From NCBI RefSeq assembly GCF_006438845.1, contig NZ_RCZJ01000003.1:526353-590352 (forward strand): DNA of 64,000 nucleotides. The letters run 5' to 3'. The notes under the pieces were generated by a model that was not told where the DNA came from, ran no database searches, and saw only the letters and a program-made list of their open reading frames with translations. Each line of letters begins with the position of its first letter. Position 1 is the stretch's first letter. This document shows positions 56,001 through 61,089 of the stretch, in pieces. The position numbers and the translations under genes are program-made. Source of the stretch: Variovorax ginsengisoli. GTDB lineage: Bacteria > Pseudomonadota > Gammaproteobacteria > Burkholderiales > Burkholderiaceae_C.

Positions 56001-57387
56001 CCGACGCGCCGGCGGCGGTGCTGCCGGCGGCTGCGGCGTCGGCGATGGCGGTCGTCGCCACCGTGTTCGCGGCAGACAGCGCAAGTGCGCCGACAACGCG
56101 CAGCGAGGCATCGTCGGTGACGCGGACCGCGGCCGTGCTCTTCACGTCGGACACGGCAACCGCGGCGTCGCCGGCCTGGTTCGCCAGGGCCGACGTCGGC
56201 GTCGCCTGCGTGGTCACGCTGGAGACCGCGCCCAACGTGGCCTTGCCGCCGGCGACGAGCGTGGTGGTGCCGGTGACGTTGACGGTCGCGCTCGAATCGA
56301 CGCGCTGGACGGTCACGGCGATCGGCAACGCGTAGGTGCCGGTGTTCACCGTCGACGTGGCGCTGGCCGTCAGGTCTTCGACCGTGCGCAGCTGGCTGGA
56401 ATGGATGTCGATGCTGGCCGCGGCTTCGGCCTTCTTGATGCCGCTGGACACCGCCAGCGAGGCGTCGTCCAGCGTCGAGCTGGCCGTGAGGTCGATGCTG
56501 GTCGCCAGCATCTGCGCGCCGGTGAGGTTGATGGCGGCCTTGCCGCCCTGCGTCTGGGCGGCGACGATCTTGATGCGGCCTTCCTGCTCGACGAGGCCTG
56601 TCGCCATCGAGAGCCCGTTGGCGTTGACGACATCGCCGAAGTCCGGCGCCGTGCCGACGAAGCGCGCACCGCTGTAGATCGAACCGCTGACCAAGATGGC
56701 GCCGGCGCTGAGCGTCACGCCGTTGATGGCGTTGACGCGCCCCAGGATCGAGACGGTGCCGTCGGGATTGACCGGCGCGGTGCCACCGAGCAGCTGCTGC
56801 ACATAGGTGGCGTTCGGCGCACCGTTGCTGAAGAAGTTGTCGACGAAAGATTTGGTGGGCGTGCTCACGTTGAGCGAGCCGACATTGACCACGCCGCCGG
56901 CGCCGACGACCAGGCCGTACGGGTTGGCGAACCAGACGTTGCCGCCGATGCGGCCGTCCTTGATGCCGTTCAGCACGCCGTTGATGTCCGTGCGCGCGTC
57001 GCGCACGATGTTGATCAGGTTGGTCGCACCGGTGGGCACGTACAGGTTGGCGGTGACGCCCTGCTGCACGTTGAAGGTGGAAAACGAATTGAACGCGTTG
57101 GCGCCGTTGACCGTCGCGGTGGTCACGTTGACCGTGTTGCCCGCCGGATTGCTCAGCTGCGTCTGGGTGCGGCCGTCGAGCACGATGCCGTCGAGCGGGC
57201 CCGCCGTGGCCGGCGGCATGACCCCGGCCGCCGTGCCGAGCGTCGCAGCCAGCATCGCGGCCAGCCGCTTGCGGCCGGTGCCGCCCTTGCTGCGGCCCTT
57301 GGCGTTTTCGGCCACTGCCATCCACATGCTGAGCGCCTCGTTCCAGACGATTCTGTAGACGCGGTTCATGGACGAGTGACGGTGCAT
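38035..57387 (-). CDS. giant TpsA exoprotein / filamentous adhesin, LktA-like, 6,450 residues
   Basis: Cargo of the two-partner secretion system, exported by the adjacent TpsB. The start at 57387 has an AGGAG site seven bases upstream. Layout: ESPR-type long signal (MNRVYRIVWNEALSMWMAVA at 7-26, then a hydrophobic core to about A62); TPS domain (about 63-330) with FANPYG at 153-158, equivalent to the NPNG motif; a long Ala/Gly/Thr/Val-rich repeat region (330 to about 3700) of A-x-IG-x-GA-x-V units. An Asn/Thr/Gln-rich helical stretch lies at about 3830-4200, a beta-helix-like region follows to about 5600, 20-residue rung repeats fill about 5650-6200, and the chain ends with DCRSNLVPECKQ. Cysteines were noticed only at 4747, 4753, 6440 and 6448. 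No toxin domain or immunity gene is apparent. Base use resembles the neighbours. Confidence 0.93.
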   Translation of the reverse strand: MHRHSSMNRVYRIVWNEALSMWMAVAENAKGRSKGGTGRKRLAAMLAATLGTAAGVMPPATAGPLDGIVLDGRTQTQLSNPAGNTVNVTTATVNGANAFNSFSTFNVQQGVTANLYVPTGATNLINIVRDARTDINGVLNGIKDGRIGGNVWFANPYGLVVGAGGVVNVGSLNVSTPTKSFVDNFFSNGAPNATYVQQLLGGTAPVNPDGTVSILGRVNAINGVTLSAGAILVSGSIYSGARFVGTAPDFGDVVNANGLSMATGLVEQEGRIKIVAAQTQGGKAAINLTGAQMLATSIDLTASSTLDDASLAVSSGIKKAEAAASIDIHSSQLRTVEDLTASATSTVNTGTYALPIAVTVQRVDSSATVNVTGTTTLVAGGKATLGAVSSVTTQATPTSALANQAGDAAVAVSDVKSTAAVRVTDDASLRVVGALALSAANTVATTAIADAAAAGSTAAGASVAVSIIDSTTSAVIDGNAAIAAGSLDLAAASRHTVTVSAKSAANGAAQDESGQSQGSQMLDKYKDNASTADSAPGEGIKVAGAVAVSDLSSRTQALMASTKAAVVGGAVVVRSEEGAHVEVGADGSATGGAQGVAAAVAINLAKLDNSASVAQVLQAESLAVSATMAAASPLNRFATTAVSGAGASNVGVAGSLAVNAIDSGTRAALDAGAKVTLTGTDVDASFTAGSASESTAKATPADAGATGDKVGIGASVAVNVVGTRTVAQLADGSQLSGARDVTLAATSEHTLQTESEAGSAGGISITPSAAISLSSHTTQATLGTSPAAFTLSGDLLLQAAQSTSTQTTAKGSAVGGKAAIGAAVAVALVDDLVEATTARAIVANGLAGAGKGNVTLKAEGASASEVTASASASGGHASEDAGATDGATGQPKEDASVDDKVGKQLAVGKNKQTANGVGDTRQKASTGTAVQGQKDGQASASTSEGKLSVAAAVGVNMQNATARADVPVDVTAAGALALSASSNTDAKVATDGSALPQADADGNTAGSTTQVGVGAAVSVNRVTSIADATIGGQAVIASNGLSLSAGMTDVAGDATHTVSTEAAAGAGGSKVGVAGALALNLIDARSQALVRSGATVDAGSGAVALTALNATDISAKAAPIDGGASGGKVGIGASVAVNITGNNSLAEIADGAVLNGSGDVSLEATGTHKATTEAEAGASGGIAITPALALAMLNNTTTARLGTGAALQGAGAVSVSANQTNSTTTIAKGSAAGESASVGAAVAIALANDVTLATTERDILGATGDVRIAAVAASDHTTSASASSKGGKADDEAGKTGADGKKQEDATVDDKVGNQLAYGKTQQTQSNVGTGKQQASTGTAASGKASAASSEGKVSVAAAVAVNVIDAETTASVGAGRTVSTSGAFELAASGQTDATAKSDGTAVGKTAQVGIGAAVSVNQVGSRTLASVGQDASIQATGIAVGATMTDVAGDAQHALSATAESGAGGSKVGIAASLALNIANTASRALVGERASLQAGGGDLTLTAKDDAVSTAHALPTTTGGAAGGKVGVGVSVALNLIDSAAVATIGTGAGVTGARDIAVSATNHADSDAQATAGAAGGKLAFDAAVAITTLNQTTQASIASGAAIAATGDVALEAASSGVHTATAKGEAKSGTAAIGAAVGVITSHSTTQATLARDLTAGGDLAIAASATREYTADATASASGSQASKTYDDNKSQAASASSSKTLANTQNAKTNQGTQGGGKVNVAAAVGVNVLDDDVQANVASGSTLDSGGAMRVSANNDSNFSARGAGDAVDAKTQVGVAVGVGISIANNSTIASMADGARVTGADSLSVTATSTQNTSPDFARKLAAEGVAGAGASKVGVAGAFAVAMSNAQTLATLGANTRIDQVGAVRVAASNTSQLGAKAWAAAKGGTVGVGASVATVISENDYRATLGDGAQVNADSLTLNAENLKVALPGVSLQVGSVDDVKNLPDQLTKGPLIGGTNYYAEAVSGAAADSASVAGSFAVNVFNDTTEAAIGTGAKVTTTGKVALTSLNDTGATSLAAAASLGGKVGVGVSSAVVSSHNTTSSHIDAGAVVDGAGGIGVDAQNLQDVNLIGFSGAVGGNAAVAGVANVLTTRNVTQAYVADSASTRLQTAGDLTLAAKNQLAVFDIVSGVAVGGSVGVGVAAAVHTVENETRAFLGANVQGKASGATRIAAEAGEDLKTFAIGAAGAGSVAVGGAAIVNVLNATTQAHIGDGATLNKGETLNTQSVAISATDETTLFDGVVGAGGGGSVGGGAAADVSVLGKTTQAWIGSNAWVEAGRDLTVKANATEDLRLASIGFGVGGTAGLAGSAAALTLTTDTEARVDDGATVRARGNALVAADGRTAVDLIAGSAAGGGTAALGAAAGVVLLDKTTLGSIGKAADVQALGHGAALQAATGHYDIAYGNAISGDGRVSKSGLAPTDAQGNDIAGHDAFLALTQQRIASAQTQAIQGLAVTATNSDSVKAYSVTGAAAGTAAITLGANVSTIDTTTQAVIADGAKINQTGDVANAAQTVHVAAGNAQFHLGMAGAASGAGVAAIGAGADVFVAKNDTLAAIGTGAKVKAARDVQVLAEAQTQVLDMGVGLSAAGTVAVAGSVAVVSIADKTQALVGGATQIDAGGNARIAAHDATQTNMIAGAAAAGFGAAGVGAAVGVSSITKTTEAGIGDNAIVNALGNGTSGMGAYSGASEDGRIADARGVQVEATSSEDLFTVVASGAAGLYAGISGAISAESVRSDTRASIGAGAQINQTSTGANAAQDVNVSAHNQLRSQVVTGSVALGAGALAGGVDVGTVNNRSTATIGAGAKVQAARDIAVNALGRQDFETTVVSGAGGLVGLAGGVAVYGVGEALGQDAKDQLSHEGNPRNVNQEADAQASDGTVGRMLGSSDDAHMRDMAAKAQSKRSAVSISSTLSTTQPSGNAAQVGAGAVLTAGRDVGVNAHGKLDFEMTTGAVAVGALGLGAGVGTGSFQLNNQATVGDKVNVTAGGDLRVRASLAESAQALGFAGTGGVVALNAAYAGLSDHSVTLAAIGNDVTVHRADEVLVNATDTRVLDAQAYGASVGAYAAGASVASTRVGGSTRASIGTGANIGAGTGDAVRALTVHADADVQAKSHAVAAAAGLGLALSGSVATANATPEVSASVGGGNIRLSEDANVSAVGKTRAQAESLGVNLSFTAAAGAAVATADAVSRVDAYLGQGTQLAGRNLTVSAAQQLAGNGPNVSADATGASGALFAGLTATAAHADHDSRVTSKVGDDSLLTLSGSAAVNASNDTRQQADASGFAGGIVAAGFNEARATSNTVTQAGLGDGVQVGAPLAGGVLMTQVAVSASGTDTNRANAVSGSGGLIAGSAATAITRSTSLTEATTGSGDNAHRIAAARFALTANHVTDYNATVNSVNASVVGASGAKAINTVGSTVTAAIGDGGRVSANEIVVGAHNTSRKDWIGSANGDTAGFNIDSGSGGVIDLPAASSSTAITHVTTAAVGDAAVVHALLPSAGRAKFEMDAFNEIVARDKARLDSGGLIAVAKASSHVNVDRADATASFGDGATVTSDNGDINAGAHTTASLDARASANVYGVAGAPSGEAYATYSGTNAALVGTGATVRADDGSVRLSGGQGADGTRTRIDANAAVNLWNKTAIPISTDPDAQANVTSNARVTLATGSKVESAEDVSLFADKGLVTVNAKGIGKDLYREALAAAASGISNLFGGGDVSFDVTGGSTRSAGTAIVHVDGIAMTGINRRASLTFEIELIDAAGNPSSTAVYAPIYKTNDLGQYVDAAGNATTDPSKYVAAGKQVLWRMKSTASKGVTYSVELGKGIGADIQARIAHLRNLMSQYAADEVARGAYQAEINFLMFKLVELGLASGTLNADGTQKIDAATGAPVVNPGQWNNPSPRQIAETQIKQYQVQLMSETNKATGSGQLIQDTTTAAVASANQIGTSGGSIATNSATLATANTDIDTRLKSLSGFSATHTVYVATQALIADNAAQLLTIQQKSALNTTALASIGTKNTAIDTLIDEITTRRNSLQTLAYGSTAYMALQAEIDTRQANIQTYAGEIKTLLTSVSSNSALIQTAASKIADNDGKISTNQASLADTFKKSDGSQAGIVTAINTARTNAATARTGVSTAAATIVTEAGKFSNATTGYVQVVATGSTALDTAIGQKTSAATNLTQLNSTLASQSTTPANGPIADFITVDDITVKLGNIRATGDVLEGSGKLNAPGDAQIDIVNNTPNFLKVKNLTVNSDDGGTVRFNGVLVNSGADINRINSSGTGASGLQVLTRDTSAAPKPSINITSNYDPSAAGTAVLAPAPNIELSGDISNLRGSVNVHSAAGSILSNGTIRAGTVDIQAENGDFVQSYVDNFFHVGGDAASIKDNGTALGKGIVANGSVFLSARYLNINSLVQSGIENWQIDLPAAPKLTGTAGFFGIAQASLDSAVTAYNNATGTAKDALRYSNYSVAAGTVRYDALLKRLEVDMDFAKADKNTAGWATRTAASSGLYQLVSDYGNIGASYDVANNRFELDGTQVSGGYIQVYGQIMNTSSNAGTLRALDGYGQIVVNNPTGLAVVINKLDTGKDSTGTGRGIAGIIDITDIQGVGNGSALTSTRTVYKRENGVITRNDVVDTLASSGRATTYAPQTGLRYAWTTGTDNSTISYWHYKGAQFFGSSDLRNAPVGEVISHSGPFVLDSYRLDSGTYLYKDAATGTGGYTETPKTYQTANSLWVKTDEWSNCNWWTLCIAGDYHQKFTETTPTTTITTKTLKADNPIRIEFSGYDTGTVAINSAADVLLKGEIRNSSGSTTVKAGSGVTAASGVSTADRSIVQLNDTALLTGKDITLNATGDVGAAVGNDPVKAIAIALNGGALNAAATAGNVNVEQTVGDLRVGQVTAGGSALDGQGKVTLRSDGSILAAGTNSLVQGDRVDLTSQNGSIGGIASPLKVNVGYSDDISKRGLFGLKAQAQGDIGVETQGWARNTQGHMLVDTVVSTGGDVLLKTPGRIIDNNPIESVDTRTWNELVAFWDASGLRKGTAENAANQAQAMKAFEQGRTQEYKLYWQIRSSQPNAGVYDPAFQYRASAAEKQALTTAGQTPQQTAAAITAFETERTSRYHALDAKVGGITASYDSGFKYKASVTESDAILAKSSWTDKELGISISAGLLKDVTNTNPVVKSANVSGRNVTLQAGIAIGETQGAVVVPTNIDPRNLTDAMKVALASAERSDIVVTDSSITVLRRAPVNFSAIDALNVSVTAAPVAGTDIGAAFLASMGGARLGKIDVTGETRIKVRDSIVNASATSAAVQTGNLVLEAAYGGIGHLPGDGVNAGTSQPLRLDLRDGATLTARASENVEIDEAGDLNVDTVFSRKTVKLAADGSILDAVGDDTLNVLGGNVELTARNGSIGAAGLGALDVGVTGTTGRITAIAAQDIHLHGPSGRNLAFGNVTAGGSASLSGAADLLLDGAVRASTGIDVAAARTLAMTTGASLRATGGNLRLSAGELTMADGATVRGDVGTVRIDTALDATVTGISTGNGTADAVRITAGGDVRDGGDTRLDIVADTAPAAGVTIQAGGDIGRGNPLEMRLLHLDGKAGGGVDLAVQGGIAIGTLTAGDSIALTATGDIASGRVQSTLGSVALASAGGNIATTATSARGDVRLGAAGRIDAGTTQAGGDVVFTALAGSVQATDTTAGGRVIVDAAQDVAMGRAQAAGDIALTAGRNVQATTLLSTGGALRATAGQSLTLGSATTQGDIALQAAGTLQATALSSTAGGIRAASSAGDVHASDVNATQGGVTLVADTGMVEAGRTRAGGDVALTAIAGSVKADDTAAGGRITVAAARDIAIGSAAAGGDIALAANGNVQAAMLASTAGSIRATAAGGVRTGAVEAAQGGVALVANAGNVEAGRTRAGGGVALTANAGSVQADDTLAGSSIAIAAAQDIAATRAQAGGDFVLTAGRDLQATTLVSGGAIRASVGHDVTLGSATARGDIAVQAARTLQAASLASTAGNVRAVATAGELRTGTTTATQGGVTLSANAGNVVAGSTHAAGDVAMTASAGSVQADDTTAGGRIDIAAAQDIALRTATAGGDVVLTAGRDLVAETLTSTGGGLRATTGRDMTLGTATALGDIVLDAGRHLQAGMLRSTAGSVRAASRTGDVRVGDLDAALDASLDAPQGEVDVGRVRATRDFTLIGSRDVAVREGSAGGTFTLGSTGGNATAGTITANAVVMSAPGQVTADRLNVASLFSLAGDRVNAQVYGGATPVKGTVTGYQGGIASDVVLALSGQGGFAIDRFKARTATVTNPVGPLSVDSMLIVDRATVTNPQTRVVIDQHDRSIQPGADVQIFSFGAPFSFSLYDNHAFTDAFVIYRSAQHDDIADMGLNRSAVEFSELALSVARKREDLTSEARQGTDGQDDKPVRYSGVPVALDSDCRSNLVPECKQ
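39160..40330 (-). repeat. tandem rung repeats near the 3' end of tpsA
   Basis: The coded pattern xxAGGDIALTAxxxVQATxL recurs about every 20 residues. A higher-order block ending in V(Q/K)ADD recurs with its ends near 40,310, 39,892, 39,594 and 39,180, giving block lengths of 139, 99 and 138 residues; the short block lacks two rungs. The copies have diverged at DNA level but remain recognisable. Confidence 0.8.
52200..55900 (-). repeat. roughly 400-residue super-repeats in the N-terminal part of tpsA
   Basis: Four blocks, each made of VGIGAAVAVN-type beta units and interrupted by a charged polar linker. The linkers lie near 55,840, 54,700, 53,470 and 52,300 (residues about 516, 896, 1306, 1696). 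The middle two share VDDKVG-x-QLA-x-GK and KASTGTA/QASTGTA; the outer two are degenerate. Spacings are about 380, 410 and 390 residues. Confidence 0.75.
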
Positions 57388-57471
57388 GCTGAATCTCCTG
57401 GGCAGGGACGCGGCATGGAATGGAGACCACGCCTTGGGGGATGGTCACCAAATCGGCAACAAACGTAACTA

Positions 57472-57530
57472 ATTATATTTACGCATGCTGCCTTTTCCAG
57501 CGAAAACCGCCCGTCTGCGGGTATTCCCGC
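57472..57530 (-). promoter_or_regulatory. putative tpsA promoter and upstream hairpin
   Basis: Reading leftward, TATAAT (complement of 57472-57477) lies in an AT-rich patch about 85 bp before the tpsA start; the -35 region near 57495-57500 (CTGGAA) is poor. A small perfect hairpin GCGGG-AATA-CCCGC (57517-57530) just upstream might end the lipoprotein transcript, but it has no clear T-run directly after the stem. The rest of 57388-57600 contains no gene. Confidence 0.35.
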
Positions 57531-57600
57531 GGCGTTGTCCTATCGACGCAACAGACCTCAGGCTTTAAAGGCGAGGACTGCCCGACCTGAACGGTGCCGG

Positions 57601-58056
57601 CTACTGCGGCGGCCGAACCGCTTGGCGGGCGAGCAGTTTCCAGTCGCCGCCCTGCTTCTGCCACACGCCCAGAATCTTGATGCTGACCTTGCCCGGCTTG
57701 CCCGAATCGTTGGTGTCGGCCGTGAGCGTGTGGCGCACGATCGCCACGTTGTCGACCAGCTTGATGGTCTGGTCGGTGATGGCGATGGTGACGAAGTCAG
57801 ACGCGCCGCTCATCAGGTCGGCGATGAAGCTGGCCTTGGTGTCGACCTTGCCACCCGAGTGGCCGTAGCTGAGGTCATCGGCCACGAGCGCGCCGAGCGC
57901 CGCCGGGGTCGGATCGATCATGGCGAGGCGCAGCCGCTCCGCAGCGGCCGTGACGGCGGGGCCGTCCGAAGCCCCGCCGGCGCCGGGCCCGGACATGCCG
58001 GCGCAGCCGGCAAGGGCCACCGTGGCGGCGGCGATGAGGATCAGTTTCTTCAGCAT
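57601..58056 (-). CDS. small lipoprotein with NTF2-like (SnoaL/DUF4440-type) domain
   Basis: 151 residues. The lipobox LAGC (cysteine 18) follows a short hydrophobic signal, so the protein should be lipid-anchored. The mature part has the NTF2-like pattern: an N-terminal helix (AERLRLAMIDPTPAALGALV), then VADDLSYGHSGGKVDTKASF and strands ending VWQKQGGDWKLLARQAV. Such folds bind small hydrophobic ligands or act as isomerases and dehydratases; no function can be named. It lies 44 bp after kdgD on the same strand. Confidence 0.82.
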   Translation of the reverse strand: MLKKLILIAAATVALAGCAGMSGPGAGGASDGPAVTAAAERLRLAMIDPTPAALGALVADDLSYGHSGGKVDTKASFIADLMSGASDFVTIAITDQTIKLVDNVAIVRHTLTADTNDSGKPGKVSIKILGVWQKQGGDWKLLARQAVRPPQ

Positions 58057-58100
58057 TTCTTGTCTCCTGTGGTTATGAAATCTTCGCGTCGTCTTCGTGC

Positions 58101-59012
58101 TTACTGAGGGCCGAGCTTGTCGATCAGCGCCTTGAGCGCTTCCATCTCGTCGGGCTTGAGGTCCGTCAGCGGCGGTCGCACCGGGCCGGCACCGTGGCCG
58201 ACGATCTTGGCCCCGGCCTTCACGATGCTCACCGCGTAGCCCTGCATGCGGTTTCGCAGGTCGAGGTAGGGCATGAAGAAGTCCTTGAGCAGACGGTGCT
58301 GCGTGGCCATGTCGTCGTCGCGCACGGCTTCGTAGAACTGCATCGCGGTCTTCGGGATGAAGTTGAAGACAGCCGATGAGTACACCGGCGTGCCCATCGC
58401 CTTGTAGGCGGCGGCGTAGACCTCGGCAGTGGGCAGCCCCCCCAGGTAGGCGAAGCGGTCACCCATGCGCTGGTAGATCGCGACCATGGTCTCGATGTCG
58501 CCGATACCGTCCTTGAAACCCACGAGGTTGGGGTTGCGTTCGGCCAGCTTGGCCAGCGTCTCGGGCTTGAAGCGGGTCGAGCCTCGGTTGTAGATGATCA
58601 CGCCGAAGTCGACGCTCTTGCACACGGCCTCGACGTGCGCAGCCAGGCCTTCCTGGCCGGCTTCCGTGAGGTAATGCGGCAGCAGCAGGATCCCGTGGGC
58701 GCCGGCTTTCTCTGCGGCCTGTGCGCACTGAATGGCGAAGCGCGTCGGGCCGCCCGCGCCGGCGATGATCGGCACCACGCCGCGGCAGGTGTCTACCGCG
58801 GTTTGGATGATGCCGGGGTACTCGTCGCCGGTGAGCGAGAAGAACTCGCCGGTGCCGCCGGCGGCGAACAGCGCGCTGGCGCCATACGGGGCCAGCCATT
58901 CGAGGCGCTTTTCGTAGCCCTTCTTGTCGAAGTCGCCGTTCGCGTCGAAGTCGGTCAGCGGGAACGAGAGCAGGCCGGAGCCCATGATGGTTTTGAGTTC
59001 TTGCGGGTTCAT
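58101..59012 (-). CDS. kdgD: 5-dehydro-4-deoxyglucarate dehydratase
   Basis: Dehydrates and decarboxylates 5-keto-4-deoxyglucarate to 2-oxoglutarate semialdehyde in oxidative breakdown of glucarate/galactarate. 303 residues, a DapA-type TIM barrel with Schiff-base K167 ([10 protein letters not shown]), Y141 (VIIYNRGST) and the N-terminal [19 protein letters not shown] typical of KdgD. The ATG at 59012 gives the standard N-terminus [10 protein letters not shown]. It follows the Bug gene by 48 bp in one transcript. Confidence 0.93.
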   Translation of the reverse strand: MNPQELKTIMGSGLLSFPLTDFDANGDFDKKGYEKRLEWLAPYGASALFAAGGTGEFFSLTGDEYPGIIQTAVDTCRGVVPIIAGAGGPTRFAIQCAQAAEKAGAHGILLLPHYLTEAGQEGLAAHVEAVCKSVDFGVIIYNRGSTRFKPETLAKLAERNPNLVGFKDGIGDIETMVAIYQRMGDRFAYLGGLPTAEVYAAAYKAMGTPVYSSAVFNFIPKTAMQFYEAVRDDDMATQHRLLKDFFMPYLDLRNRMQGYAVSIVKAGAKIVGHGAGPVRPPLTDLKPDEMEALKALIDKLGPQ

Positions 59013-59060
59013 AAGTGATCCGATGAATGAGTGGGAAAAAGACGGAGCGCGACGGGGCAA

Positions 59061-60050
59061 TCAGTCCAGCTTGATGTTGGCGTCGGCCACGACCTTGGCC
59101 CAGCGGGCGCGTTCCTTGTTGAAGAACTGCTCTTCCTCCGCCGGTGCCATCGTCACCACTTCGGCGCCCTGGCCTGCCAGGCGCGAGCGGATGTCGGCCG
59201 AGCGGATGACGGTGATGAGTTCCTTGTTGAGGCGTTGGATGATGGCGTCGGGCGTGCCCTTGGCCACCTTCACGCCCTGCCACGTGCCCGACTCGTAGCC
59301 CGGCACGCCCTGCTCGGCGATGGTCGGCACGTCGCCGATCAACGGCATGCGCGTGGCCTTCGACACGGCAAGCACCTTGAGCCGGCCGCCCTGAACCTGC
59401 GGCAATGTGGCGAGCATGCCGTTCATGAGCACCTGGGTCTGGCCGGAGACGGTGTCCTGCACCGCCTGCACACCGCCCTTGTAGGGAACGTAGGTCCACT
59501 TGGCACCGCTCGCGCGCTCCAGCGCCACGCCGGCGAGGTGCGGCGCGCTGCCGGTGGCGGTCACGGCGAAGTTGAGGTCGCTGGTCTTCGACAACGCAAC
59601 CAGTTCCTTCAGGTTGTTGGCCTTGACGGACGGATGCACCACCAGCAGGTGTGGCGAGTAGGCCAGCATCGTGACGCCGCGCAGGTCCTTCGACGGGTCG
59701 AAGGACAGCTTCGTATAGACCGACGGACTGATGGCCAGCGCGCCCACGTCGCACAACAGGATGGTGTAGCCGTCGGGATTGGACTTGGCGACGAAATCCG
59801 CACCCAGGTTGCCATTGGCGCCCGGCTTGTTCTCGACGATCACGCTCTGCTTGAGCGCTTCGGACAACGGCTGGCTGATGGCACGCGCAATGATGTCGGA
59901 CGAGCCGCCCGGCGGGTACGGCACGATGATCTTGATCGGCTTGGAAGGCCAGGCCGCCTGCGCCGCCGCGGCGAATGGCACGGTCAAGGCAGCCACCGAA
60001 ACGGTGGCGAGGCAGGCAGTGCCGAGCAGGCGGCGGCGAAGGGATGGCAT
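59061..60050 (-). CDS. Bug/TctC-family periplasmic binding protein (aldarate locus)
   Basis: 329 residues. A signal (MPSLRRRLLGTACLATVSVA, Tat-like arginines) precedes AWPSKPIKIIVPYPPGGSSD, the Bug ligand-binding start. NPDGYTILLCDVGALAISPS and GSAPHLAGVALERASGAKW are typical. It is first in the kdgD transcript and has a copy of the uronate-regulator site upstream, so its ligand is likely an aldarate or uronate. No TctAB partner is present. Confidence 0.91.
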   Translation of the reverse strand: MPSLRRRLLGTACLATVSVAALTVPFAAAAQAAWPSKPIKIIVPYPPGGSSDIIARAISQPLSEALKQSVIVENKPGANGNLGADFVAKSNPDGYTILLCDVGALAISPSVYTKLSFDPSKDLRGVTMLAYSPHLLVVHPSVKANNLKELVALSKTSDLNFAVTATGSAPHLAGVALERASGAKWTYVPYKGGVQAVQDTVSGQTQVLMNGMLATLPQVQGGRLKVLAVSKATRMPLIGDVPTIAEQGVPGYESGTWQGVKVAKGTPDAIIQRLNKELITVIRSADIRSRLAGQGAEVVTMAPAEEEQFFNKERARWAKVVADANIKLD

Positions 60051-60108
60051 GGGCGAGTCTCCTGTCGTTGGAAGGTGCGCACTGCGGCGTCCATCGCTGC
60101 AGTGGTCA

Positions 60109-60121
60109 GTCATCGTACAAC
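60109..60121. promoter_or_regulatory. second copy of the uronate-regulator operator, before the Bug-kdgD transcript
   Basis: Read on the minus strand the site is GTTGTACGATGAC; the divergent site at 61049-61061 is GTTGTACGACAAC. Eleven of 13 bases are the same, including the whole TTGTACGA half. It lies 59 bp upstream of the Bug ATG. The remainder of 60051-60193 shows no gene. Confidence 0.6.
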
Positions 60122-60193
60122 TCAAAGAATGACCTGTCCAGTGATCGCGCCTTCAAATCCTGGAAACGTGGCGCGCTTCCGCGCCGTAGAGGC

Positions 60194-61024
60194 TCAGCCG
60201 CGCGCTGCTGCAGGTTCGGTCGCGTCGCGCCCGGCCGCCTGTGCGGCCTCCTGGGCGATGCGCAGGCGCTCGCGGCTGTTGGTGAGGTGGATGCGCATGG
60301 CCGCACGCGCCGACTCGGGATCGCGCCGGGCGATGGCCGCGTAGATCTCCTCGTGCTCGCGGTTCACGCGGCTGAGATAGGCCCCGCTGGGGTCGGCGGT
60401 GCGGATCGCGTTGATGCGCGTGCGCGGAATGATCGTGGTGCCGAGGTGGCTCATGATGTCCGCGAAATAGGGGTTGCCAGTCGACTGGGCGATCTGCAGA
60501 TGAAAGCGGAAGTCAGGCGCCACCGTGTCGCCGGCGACCGCGACATTGCGCTCGAAATCATCGAGCGCCTGGCGCATCGCCTGCAGCTGCTCCTCGGAGC
60601 GGCGGCTGGCAGCCAGTCCCGCGGACTCGGTCTCGAGGCTGATGCGCAGCTCGAGCACCGCCAGCACGTCGACCGAGGTGGCAATGTCGCCCGCGTCGAG
60701 GCGAAACACGCCGCCCGCGCGTGGCTGCAGCACGAAGGTGCCCACGCCGTGGTGCGTTTCGACCAGGCCCGCGGCCTGAAGCTTCGACAGCGCCTCGCGC
60801 ACCACGGTCCGGCTTACACCGAAGACCTGCATGATTTCCGACTCGGTGGGCAGCTTGTCCCCCGGACGCAGCACGCCGTCTCGGATGCGGACGCCGAGGT
60901 CGTCGACCAGCGCATGGGCCAATCCGCGACCGCGAGGGCGAGCCCTCGCCGGATATGGGGCCGAGCCGCCCCCCGAAATGGCCGCTTCCGGCATGGAGGG
61001 AAGTTCTGTTGACAGGCGCGCCAT
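60194..61024 (-). CDS. FadR-type GntR regulator of the uronate/aldarate locus
   Basis: 276 residues: HTH (LGVRIRDGVLRPGDKLPTES, then EIMQVFGVSRTVVREALSKL near 63-83) and FCD domain (LELRISLETESAGLAASRRS, FRFHLQIAQSTGNPYFADIM). The ATG at 61024 was preferred because a longer reading would run through the operator. Divergent from the uronate dehydrogenase gene, with a perfect palindrome between them. Likely induced by a uronate or aldarate. Confidence 0.9.
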   Translation of the reverse strand: MARLSTELPSMPEAAISGGGSAPYPARARPRGRGLAHALVDDLGVRIRDGVLRPGDKLPTESEIMQVFGVSRTVVREALSKLQAAGLVETHHGVGTFVLQPRAGGVFRLDAGDIATSVDVLAVLELRISLETESAGLAASRRSEEQLQAMRQALDDFERNVAVAGDTVAPDFRFHLQIAQSTGNPYFADIMSHLGTTIIPRTRINAIRTADPSGAYLSRVNREHEEIYAAIARRDPESARAAMRIHLTNSRERLRIAQEAAQAAGRDATEPAAARG

Positions 61025-61047
61025 GGCCTGATGATAATCGTCCGAGA

Positions 61048-61062
61048 TGTTGTACGACAACA
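61048..61062. promoter_or_regulatory. palindromic operator between gntR and uronate dehydrogenase gene
   Basis: TGTTGTACGACAACA is a 15-bp palindrome with perfect six-base arms and a three-base centre, of the form bound by FadR-type FCD regulators. It lies 24 bp before the regulator start and 28 bp before the dehydrogenase start, well placed to repress both. Confidence 0.7.
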
Positions 61063-61089
61063 GATAACTTAGAGAGACACAGGCCGACG

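Noticed and set aside
38035..57387. tpsA as a contact-dependent inhibition toxin (CdiA).
   Set aside because: The C-terminus is beta-repeat followed by a short Cys-containing tail, with no VENN-type boundary or variable toxin domain, and its stop overlaps tpsB, leaving no room for an immunity gene.
36371..57387. tpsBA as a recent genomic island.
   Set aside because: No integrase, tRNA gene, insertion sequence or flanking direct repeat is seen, and GC-rich codon use looks like that of the neighbours. Older insertion remains possible.
38242..57468. Two very long open frames on the plus strand (about 4,065 and 2,246 codons) opposite tpsA.
   Set aside because: They are shadows of the high-GC, repeat-rich tpsA frame. 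Their translations are Arg/His/Val/Asp-rich low-complexity strings without domains, while the minus-strand frame has a signal, a TPS domain and a TpsB partner.
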